In this document: positions 36,533 to 45,987 of the stretch, in pieces
Layout: each line of letters starts with the position of its first letter
Numbering within the stretch: position 1 is the first letter of the stretch
Source: Rhipidocladum racemiflorum
Taxonomy: Eukaryota > Streptophyta > Magnoliopsida > Poales > Poaceae
Length of the DNA stretch: 64,000 nucleotides
Direction: 5' to 3'
Assembly (NCBI GenBank): GCA_036346355.1
Contig: CM070570.1
Coordinates: forward strand, 49,863,592-49,927,591
Translations under genes and position numbers: made by a program
The notes under the pieces: model-generated
The model's database searches: none
What the model saw: only the letters and a program-made list of their open reading frames with translations
What the model was told of the DNA's origin: nothing

Positions 36533-39173
36533 GCAAGTCTCCTTGACGCATGTTGATCCCATGATTTATAAATGTTTTATAATATTTTACAAATTGCATC
36601 GCTATTTATTTAAAAAGGATGATGTTAACGTTAGGCGATTAGTTATACCTATTGTTTAGACCTCCTTGATATTGCTATCCACGATCATTTGTCGCCGTAG
36701 CATAGTAATCCACCATCATAAATATTTTGAGTAGATATTCTTTGATTAGGAGAATAACTATTTGGATGACATTTTGGATGGAACAAATAGTATAGATTGT
36801 GAATTGGAGTTAGAACTCAACTTGAGGGGAGTTAAATGAATGTTATTGTTAAGGGGGAATGTTTTTGTAAAATTTCTATATGAATGGTGATAATTGAAAT
36901 ATTGAGGAGTTGGATTGTGATAGCAGTTCGCAATATAATTAGTATAGATTGGGGGAATATTGGATGATGTATGATATTAAGAATAATATTCGGTAAATTA
37001 AATAAATAATATTGAGAATCATACTCGGTGGTTTAGTAGATGATTTTGTGAAATATTCTTAGCAGATGATAATATTAGTCGCCGTATGAATGATCATTTG
37101 GATATATACTCAAATTTGAGTAGAGTTTCTTTGAACATTAGTGTTTGTGGGAAATTGTGTAAGCTGGATACATTGGGTTTATAAAAAAAAAGAGTATCAA
37201 AGAAGATTTGAAGTTAGAACGTATTATGAGTGAAGTTAATTGGATTATTAGTGCTTGTTAGGAGAACTTATTCAGGGGTTGATCAAGAAATGAATGATTA
37301 TTGCAATATGGTCTCGCGATAACTATTCATGTGGAATTCTGAATAATGCAGAATATGTGTGATTTATTTAGTCAATTTGGTATCATTGTTTATGGAAACC
37401 ATTATAGTTGATGAATTAATGAAATCTTGTTTTTATGGAATCTTTCTTGAAACATGCTCGAGGATGAGGTTATGAATTATTCTTTGAGAATTAAGTAAAT
37501 TACAAGATTAATCGACGTATGGATGATGGATAATCAATAGTATGACTTATCTTTTGAGGAAACTATTTCATATACGATAATGTTAGTAGCTTAGCATGAT
37601 TTTGGAGCCATGATGGCACATGATATAGACTCTACTTGTTGGAGTACTAAATTGGGCTGGATTATCTAATGCCATGATAATAAAGGGGGGATCCTGGCGA
37701 CTTCATGAATTTTGGAGGTTACACAATTGATTATAATAATTTTTATCAACATTGAGAATTGAAGATTATTAAATAAGTTGTTGGTGGAATAGAATAGTTC
37801 AGTAGAAATGCTTAGACTCGCAATCGGTCAGTGTGCAACTATGGGTGGGAATTTCTTTTAACTTTTGAAAACTTGTGTTGGAAATTATAGGTGAAAAGTA
37901 TTGCCGTTGGTTTACAAAATAAAATAAAATAAAATGATTTAGACTTGGGCGAAATGGTTTGTCTGGCGGGTGCGGATAGAGCACTGGTCTTGGTTTGTGC
38001 AAGTACCGCCCCAAGTCAATTAAGGACCGACGCTTATGATTGTCCATTCTAAGCATAACAGTACAACCACATGTCAAAGTGGGCACGGCCTGGCTAAATA
38101 ATTTGTATAGACCTAGCTTTGACTTCACCAGTTGGTTGAATATGAGTGCCAGATAGATGCAAGACTATTTTTCTCACACGGTGCAAGAGGGGCTTCTGTA
38201 CTGGGTGGATAGAACCCTAACATCGGTGAAACCTTAGCGGGTGGAGTCGGGCTAGGTAGATGCATTGTAAAGGCCTTGTCATGATCTCTCTGCTGACACA
38301 CCAAAGGAAGTGTGTTAATAGTACTTGGCACAAGGAGTTGATCATGTCTTGTGGGTAAAGTTGTACACCTCTACAGAGTGAAAAACTATTCGAATAGCCG
38401 TGCCTACGGTCAAGGGCGCGCGAAGAATGCTTTCATATTGGTAGACTTTGTTTTTGTTTTAAAAACTGATGTTTTGGGATCTGGGAGTGGTTAGAACTCT
38501 CAAATGTGCTTCTGGTGGCTAGAGCCAGGTAGGTGGATTGAACCTGTTTTTGTGAACCATGGCGGATAGAGCCATGTGGATGGATTGAACCCTGATCTTT
38601 TTGAGATGTGGCGGATAGAGCCTGCATACTAGTGATTGGTGGCTAGAACTTTCACTAGAGTTATAAATAATTTCAACTGTACAAATAATTATCAAAACGG
38701 CTTTATGAAAATATTACATGAAAAGTTTATGAAAATGTTGCTTTGTGAAAAAGAACAATAATAAGCCATCTTTGGATAGCCCTGCATTATGCATCTTTCC
38801 CAGACTTGCAGAGTACTTTATGTACTCACATGATACATTCTAAACATATCTCAGAAGTGAATGAAGCTGTCAAAGAAGATTCCATGGACTAGGACGCGCA
38901 CCCCACTCGATTGCCTGTGGGCATATGGATGGGTCACCACTTGGTGTTATCGTCTTCCGCTGCAGTTATTCAAGTTGTTCAGCCTGTAAAGGCAGTAATG
39001 GTAAACCTCGACCATAAGGTCTTTGCTTTTATTTGGTGTTATTATTACTTAGTTATACGTAATCGTGATATGGTTGTTGATTCATCACTGATTGACTGTG
39101 TGTACTAGCTACTAATCTGGGAGTAGTACAGAAATACACAGGAGATTCCGGACAGCGAATCCGGGGGTCCACA

Positions 39174-39369
39174 CTTCTTTTGTCGAGTTTAACACTCTAT
39201 GTGTTAACCGGGTAATAATACATGTTCCAAAAAATATTATATATGCCAACCTTCTTTTGTCGAGTTTAACAATCTATGTGTTCACTGAGTAATAATACAT
39301 ATTTCAAAAAATATTAGAGATCGAGTTGGGAAAAAAAAGTCTAAAGATTAAAGATCGAGTTGGGAAAAA
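39174..39369 (+). repeat. repeat R, middle segment
   Basis: Two imperfect units of about 85-95 bases, each with 'cttcttttgtcgagtttaac', '(a)ctctatgtgtt', 'gtaataatacat' and 'aaaaatatta', then 'gatcgagttgggaaaaa'. The segment starts with the right CTTCT duplication of LTR C and ends with the AAAAA that precedes the solo B. The same units recur at 41885-42045. It is AT-rich with no coding potential. Confidence 0.75.
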
Positions 39370-41769
39370 TGTAACACCCCGGCATTTAATATGCCTGAAT
39401 GCTACCAAACATAAGCTAAACAACATCTAAATACCACAATTAAACATAAATTCCAGCAAAGGCGCACATGCTAAAAACCGAGATTTCGGCAGCATCTCCT
39501 TTGTTTTAACATGAATTAACACAATATCAATATCATGGCAAGATATGTCATAGCACACGACAAATAAAACATCAACATAAATGGATATATCATCAAATTA
39601 CGCCAATAAAAGCATGCTCAACCACTTCATAAGCTATAACCAAGCAAATAAGAAATCACAAGCATGCTAAATTAAACCCTACATTAAGTTTATAGCACAA
39701 CTCTTAATATCATGTCTCCAAGTGATTAATTATGGACTATGATGGTGGAGCTACGTGTAGAAGTGTAGCTAAACCCCTTTTTCCCGCATGCCGATCTCAA
39801 GTACCTAAAAAAAACAACATAAAACACAAGCGTGAGTTCGAAAACTCAGCAAGCATATTGCAATGGACAACAAGATCATTTACAAGACAATAATACCTCA
39901 CGTCACATATAACATCTCATACTTTAACACATAACAACATCCTCATCATTTAATATGTATTGTAATGCAATGCAATGCAATGCAATGCTATGCTCATATC
40001 TCCTTGGAAACTCATACCGGTATGGTTGAGTACACACCCGTCGGTGTGGACCCTCTCCCCCCTTCCATCCCGAAGATGGAGGGTGCCTACTCCTCGCTTC
40101 CATTCACCACGTGAATGGAATCACGATGTAGGTCTTACTCAATGGCGTTCCTGACTAGTCATAACTTTCTCACCGACCTTCCCCGGATTAGTTATGACTT
40201 TCTCACCGCCCTCGCCCCATCTCATGTCATGCATGCAACTATGCCAATTATCATATCTCATTTGTACATAAACATATGGCATCTCATCATGACAAATATA
40301 GACACATGGCATCGAATCATGATAAGTATAAACGCATAGCATCATATCATGATAATCATACTCAATATATCATTGGAAAACAGCAAGCATGGCAAGTGAT
40401 CATAGCAAGTATTCAATCTTTCATCCAATATCAACAAGCAACCTACAATCCGCTATACATTACAACACACTTGCCTCAACCGCGGGCGACGGATTTGTGG
40501 GAAGTCGAGGGCACTCCCGGTGTCACACCACCTGCACATAGGCATCACACACTCACAATCATGCCCACAAAACAGTACGCAAAACCCCATCTAACCCGAC
40601 ATTGCCCACTACTCGCAAAACCTAAAAACAGAGGTTCTGTCCCGACGGGACAGCAGCCTTGCAAAAAGCATAACTTGAGTTCTGGGACTCCGAATCAATT
40701 AAACGAGTACATCCTCGCGTAGCTTAGGAAATTTCCCAACTTTATCTAGGTATAGGGAAATACTGATTCGGACTCTAATGTCGTCTAATCTACAGATTAC
40801 CGTGATCTGTTCCAATTTCGTCACAGATTTTAACACGCTCGGTAAAACAGTCATAACTTTTAAACGGCTGGGCGGAATTTAACTTTCTTTATATCAACGG
40901 AAAGATAATTAAATTATCTACAACTTCTTCAACATCCGTACGACAAGATTCGGATTCTAAATTGGCGAAAACGCGAACCCTAGCTCGACTGCTCAATCTG
41001 CCCGAAAACAGAAACGTGGCAACATCTAGATCTAACCCAAATTACTCAAATCCAGCGCCTCCAATTGATCAAAAAACTTGATAAACTCCCTAATAACAGT
41101 ACCTAGCTCATCCCCGAGGATCCCCATGATCATACCTTTGCCCGACGCACGAAAACTCCAATCGATCTCCTCGCTCCTCGCTCCTCGCTCCTCGCTCCTC
41201 GCACCTCGCACCTCGCTCCTCGCTCCTCGCTCCTCGGATGGATCCATGAGGATGCAGGGGTGGGGAGGTCACCCTAGGGCAGCAAGGGGGGTGGAGGAGA
41301 GGTGGTGTGCAATGGGGAGCAATGGGGGCGCCATGGGGGCAAGAGATGGGGCGGCTAGGAGGTGGAGGGAGGAGGAAGGATGGCGGCTAGGGTTAGGGGC
41401 GCATGGGGCAGGGGTGGACGTCCCAAGTGCTGGTGGGGAGCCCTTTTACCAGCCCCCCACACCCAAACCTAGTCCGTTACGGAGACCTACTCCATCCCAC
41501 CAAAGCCCACCAAGGCCCAAACTCCCCCGGGAAGGCCCAAAACCCCGGAAACGGCCCGGAAAAGCTATTAACCTCCATATCCTATAGTTTTAACCTTAAT
41601 TCCACATCTCATAATGTTATTAACCTTATCATGCACGTTAAATAAGGTTACGACACTCCGTGGTGTCATAACACTTCAAAAGGCCCAAAAACGCGAGTAA
41701 ACCTCAAGCCGTAAGATATTCTTCTCTAATTTCGCAATTTGTAATGTCACACCAAAACGTAGTGTCACA
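39370..41769 (-). mobile_element. solo LTR, family B, minus strand (TSD AAAAA)
   Basis: On the plus strand it reads TGTAACACCCCGGC at 39370 to TAGTGTCACA at 41769. Flanks AAAAA at 39365-39369 and 41770-41774 match but lie in an A-rich repeat, so they are weak evidence alone. R continues on both sides. The intron-like segment is 41135-40532, the stem-loop 40086-40048 and the palindrome is near 40639-40655. A second B-type 5' end (about 41647-41670) lies about 99 bases inside the outer one, so the 5' terminus looks duplicated. The ORF at 41078-41587 is compositional. Confidence 0.85.
41169..41237 (-). repeat. 7-bp tandem repeat (CTCGCTC)n
   Basis: About ten copies of CTCGCTC, with two CTCGCAC variants, in the leader of the solo B. 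Other B copies have far fewer units (about 30795-30822; scattered near 11080-11125), so the array length varies between insertions. Confidence 0.85.
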
Positions 41770-42130
41770 AAAAAAGTATAGAGATAGAACTGTACACATA
41801 TATTTGTTGATAAAAAAAAATTCTACGGAGAAAGGACCTGGACACATATTTCTTTTGAAGAATTTGGTTAACACTTTATTATTACCCAGCTAACCTCCTC
41901 TTGTCGAGTTTAATACTCAATGTGTTAACCGGATAATAATACATGCTCTGAAAAATATTAGAGATGTCAACCTTCTTTTATCGAGTTTAACACTCTATGC
42001 GGTAATCGAGTAATAATACACATTTTGAAAAATATTAGAGATCGAGTTGGGAAAAAAAATCTAGAGATTAGAAATCGAGTTGAAAAAAAAAATTCTAGAG
42101 ATAGAGCTATACATATATTTCTTTTGACGA
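41770..42130 (+). repeat. repeat R, right segment
   Basis: It starts 'aaaaaaagtatagagatagaa' and contains 'catatttcttttgaagaatttggttaacactttattattaccc' in pieces shared with 19680-19720. Two 'tcgagtttaa..actc..gtgttaaccggataataatacat' units (about 41900-42025) are shared with 39174-39369, and 'gatcgagttgggaaaaaaa' with the A-rich ends. No gene is visible. Confidence 0.7.
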
Positions 42131-42523
42131 AAATATTTTTTCCGGGAAAAACGGAGAAAGGACATGGACGTAAGGGCCAGGGATTTGTTTGTTATATTTT
42201 GGACCTGATCACTATCCTGAAAAATTAGAAAAGAGCTCGTTCGAGATTTGTATTTAGCGGGGGGTTTTCTGTAAAGTAACGAACCAGGGACCTAAATGCA
42301 ATTTGAAAATGTTTTTCTTACCCTCACAAAAAATCGTAAAGAACCTGTTTGTAATTTACAGGGGCATATTTGTAATTCAAAGAAAAGGGAGGGGCTTTTT
42401 CGCAAATCGGCGTGGAGGTAAGGTGGATGGGCTGAGAGGGCTGCAATTCCTTCCCACGTAATAGGGTTAATATGGGAGATAACTACGATTTTCAATTACC
42501 GTCGTTTCAACTAACCAATTTTA
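42131..42523. other. intergenic, no gene seen
   Basis: Mixed-composition DNA containing 'ggacctaaatgcaat', 'aaagaacctgtttgtaattt' and a short T-rich stretch. No ORF or repeat boundary can be supported. Bases 42521-42523 (TTA) are the left target duplication of the next MITE. Confidence 0.5.
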
Positions 42524-42898
42524 GGCCCCGTTTGTCACGGTTCCAGATTCTAGTAGAAACGGAAACGGTTCCAAATTCTTGGTAGAAACATTTTAGGTAG
42601 AATCAGAATCACTTTCTGCAAACCGTTTGGTACGGTTCCAGATTCTAGTAGAAATGGAAACGGTTCCAAATTCTTGGTAGAAACATTTCAGGTAGAATCA
42701 GAATCACTTTCTGCAAACCGTTTGGTACGGTTCCAGATTCTAGTAGAAACTAGTGAAACGGGGTTGAGGATGATTCAACCATGGTGTGAAAAAAGTCGAA
42801 ATGTTCCGAGGAGAATCGTTCCGAGTTTTAGCCCGTTTGGCTGGGTTTCTTCCAGATTCTAGTAGAAACAACTCGGTTCTAAATTGCCAAGCGGGGCC
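42524..42898. mobile_element. Tourist-like (PIF/Harbinger) MITE with internal 95-bp tandem repeat
   Basis: A 375-bp element with terminal inverted repeats GGCCCCGTTTG (left) and GGCCCCGCTTG (right, reverse complement). It is flanked by TTA at 42521-42523 and 42899-42901, the PIF/Harbinger target duplication. Inside, a 95-bp unit beginning 'acggttccagattctagtag' starts near 42537, 42632 and 42727, giving two full units and a partial third. There is no coding capacity. Confidence 0.85.
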
Positions 42899-42901
42899 TT
42901 A

Positions 42902-43180
42902 TAGTGGTAGATAATTTTCATTAAACCAGTAATGTTTTCGATATTTTCTTGTGATTCACAGCTGTATTTTAATTATCATCTCTGGATTTCATAGTTGCTA
43001 GTAATTAGCAGTTATAGTTGCTAGATGCTAGCAACTAATGTAGTATATAACTATCTGAATGCCCGTACTCTACTATGGATAAACAAATTATCATATTATT
43101 GTAGAACATCAAATCGACATCATCGGGATCAGCCTATCTAGGCCACGCCCTCGGCCATTTCACACCGCTACGGTCAACTT
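42902..43180 (-). mobile_element. TTGCTAG-motif region and possible Helitron 3' end
   Basis: At 42975-43045 are several 'gttgctag/ttagcag' motifs like those at 19190-19430. At 43060-43080 'aatgcccgtactctactatgg' resembles the reverse complement of the plant Helitron 3' hairpin region. The following 'atcggcatc..gatcag..' block also occurs near 52415. With 49706-49915 it may be a small minus-strand Helitron into which the copia element inserted. Bases 43176-43180 (AACTT) are the copia target duplication. Confidence 0.4.
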
Positions 43181-43400
43181 TGTTAGGAAACCGATTGACG
43201 TATCCTATATGGACTCTTCCTTATCCCTAGCAGAACCGCTATATATAGGAGGCAGGGGCTACCCCTTTGTATACACAAGCAATGAGAATAATAAAAGCGA
43301 GCGGTTCCTCCTCATATTGTGTCTCTCCTCTCTCTCTCTATTCTCCAGTTTAGATCTATTAGGCAACCCCGGACTATTCGATAAGCGAGGTTGTCTAACA
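43181..43400 (+). repeat. copia 5' LTR and primer site
   Basis: Runs TGTTAGGAAACC to TCTAACA. It contains 'ccgctatatataggaggcag', a TATA box near 43239, and a (CT)n tract. The primer site follows directly: 'cgttatcagccacgagctc' from 43401, like the GTTATCAGCACGAG sites of other plant copia elements and related to the tRNA-Met 3' end. Confidence 0.9.
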
Positions 43401-44529
43401 CGTTATCAGCCACGAGCTCTCTGGGAGAAAGATTGAAAGGTGAGAAAAGACAAGAAGTGAAGGATCGTGGACAACGACGACGACTACTACCGGCCGATTG
43501 ATCGCCCGATCCGATCCGCAATCAACTTCGCCATCAAGCGGCATCCACTGATTGCCGAAAGAAAAAGTCCCACGCGACTCTATCCTACGCGATAGCCTTC
43601 AGAAGAATAGATTGGAAAGGTGAGAAGCGTAAGATTGAATCTAATAGCTCGTTCAATTCTTTACGTGCATCTAATCGTGGCACGAAGCCACGAGTTCGCG
43701 GTGTTTCTTCTAGTACATAGTATGAATGCATCTAATCGTGGCATGAAGCTACAGTATGCATCTAATCTACGCATCTAAGTACCGTGTTCTTCAACGTGGC
43801 ACGAAGCTACAAGTTCACAACAACTTTCGCAGATCGTGAGCATGAAGCCACAGATCGCTATAGTACATCGACGACGAAGCCCTATCAAACAGCAAATGTA
43901 TGTGGGCAGACGGCCATCACATACCGGATGCCCAGAAGGCCCTACATTTTCAATAAATCTAGAAATCAGTAAATGAATTTAGAAAATTGTTATTAAACTA
44001 GAAAATTGGATATCTGGATATGTGGACTTCAAATTTTTGAAAATTATTGGAAGCTCCAAACCACAGGTTTTATTTTTCTAGATGTTGGTACGTGTTTAAT
44101 ATGTGGTAAATTATTTTCTATTACACAAGCAATTACGAAAATTGCTTGAAATTACTTAAAATTATGAAAAGTGCTAGGAAAATTCCAGAATATTTTATAC
44201 AACATTTTATGAGAACCTGAGTGGTTGGGATTTGATTTTGGTAATGAATAAAAAGACATGAGACAATTGGTGTCTAGGAAAACACACATGAGGCTTGGTT
44301 CTTTAATTGGCACCCGGAAACGGGAAGTGCTCCCTTCCTCATGTGAGCCCTTAGGGCAGGTTGACTGCCAAGAGTCGAATTGATTCGAGATATTCGTTAC
44401 CTGTTTCGCTCCCAACCAACGAGTTACATAAGTTGTAATTAGCATTACACCGTAGCATTTAATTTATGTTGGAATTTATTTTCGTTATCAAGTAATGATG
44501 AAAAATTACCTTAATATAATTCATTGAAA

Positions 44530-44985
44530 ATTCAAGCATGCGCCGACGAAGCGCCACCGCTATGCGCCAAGAAGGCCGACGTGCATGGAATCCGACAAGC
44601 GCGCCGCGCATGAAGCCGGCGCTATGCCGATCGCCTGGCCGATCGTGTACACAAAGCCGATGTACGTATGAATCTGATCGCACGCGATGCCCGATCACGA
44701 CATGAAAACAGATCGCATGAAGTCGATCATGCATATGAATCCGATCGCATGCACGAAGCCGATCATGCATACGAAACAGATCGCACTAAGTCGATCATGC
44801 ATATGAATCGATGGCATACATGAAGTCGATCGCGGCGCGATAAATCTAATCGCATGCACGGCCGATCACATACATGCACGGTTTGTATTTATGAATCTTT
44901 ATGAATATTTATGAATCTGTGTATATATGAATCTTGCATTTATGAATCCCGTGAACTATGAATCTTGTATTTATGAATCTTGCAA
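44530..44985 (+). repeat. degenerate short repeats in the copia gag region
   Basis: From about 44570 to 44830, units like 'gaagccgatcatgcatacgaa' and 'gatcgcatgca' recur about every 30 bases. From about 44880 to 44985, 'tttatgaatct' recurs about seven times. A related 'gcatctaatcgtggcacgaag' repeat lies at 43670-43810. Confidence 0.75.
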
Positions 44986-45987
44986 TTATTGTTTTTCTTT
45001 TAGTTTACTGGAAATTCATGAGAATTTGTTTTATACATTTATGAATTTTTTGCACCATTCATCTATTAGATTACACGAAGTAATCTAAAGAAAGAATCTT
45101 GTGAATATGCAAATACAGCATTGTCAAACGTGAGTTTGAAGAACTAACCCGAATGGACAGAACTATCTCACATGGGCATCAAATTTGAAGATCATGCTTG
45201 AGCAAGAAGCTCCAAATGTGGCTTAGGGTCCTCGTGAGGACGATAACCTAAATGCTTAGAGCAAAATGATCAAACTTTGCCCTTTCTCAGACATCACCTT
45301 TCAGCCACTCTGAAAAATGAATACATGGTGAGTGAGTGTACTTGAGTTATAAACTGCACTTGAAGCGGAGAAGCTCAAGTCCACCATCTTGCCTCTAATG
45401 ACAAAGATTGAATTCGCTGAAATTTTGAGACTCTGAGCAGTGCTGGTTAATGAATTTTGAATAATGAATTGTAAGCTCTCGAAGAGCATACATTTTCTTT
45501 TCTCATGAATAGAATTGCAATTTATTCTTTATTCCAAGATTCTATATTTGCAAGTAATGTTTTGAATTACTTTGCCTAATTGTATGATTAGAATTATATT
45601 TCTTTTCATTGAGAAATTGTGTAGCGCAAATAGAGGAGATATGCATTGTTGATAGTAGGCAAAGCTAATACCATCTTAAGAGAGTCGAAATACTTCCTTT
45701 CCATCACGAAGAACGGCTTGGAAGGATTACAAAAATCGCGAAGCGTCATATAATAGGCTCTGGAAAAGCCACAATTATATTGCCAATGGGTACAACTTTG
45801 GTAATTGAAGAAGCCCTTTTGTGCCCTGAATCAACACGCACTCTCTTAAGTTTTCAATGATATCCGCGTCCAATAGGTTTCCACGTAGAAACCAATGAAG
45901 AAAATGACAAAGAGCATTTGTGCCTTTGTGAAGCACGCGGAATATGAAAAAAATGGTATTAGAAAAATATCCCTCATATGAATTTGG

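Larger units (their letters stand above)
19732..39173 (+). mobile_element. solo LTR C (A-like), split by B and A elements (TSD CTTCT)
   Basis: The 5' portion 19732-21163 begins CGTAACATCCCC (TG changed to CG). It has a TATA-like CCTATAAAATG near 20977 and a cytosine-rich leader. The middle portion 32742-33042 and 3' portion 36533-39173 complete the LTR, ending GGGGGTCCACA at 39173. Flanks 19727-19731 and 39174-39178 are both CTTCT, and repeat R reads through across them. Layout follows LTR A: the 'gagtgattcaaatt' block, 'gattgaaggcaag', 'ttgatccc', 'gtcaattaaggacc', 'tgtgggtaaag', 'tattcgaatagccgtg', then the end. No primer site or coding region follows the 3' end, so C is a solo LTR. The long ORFs at 20441-20989 and 19830-20285 are LTR sequence and resemble no known protein. 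Confidence 0.75.

Noticed and set aside
41078..41587. 169-codon ORF with 7-residue repeats (LLAPRSS)
   Set aside because: The repeats come from the 7-bp CTCGCTC array read in three frames, antisense to the B LTR.
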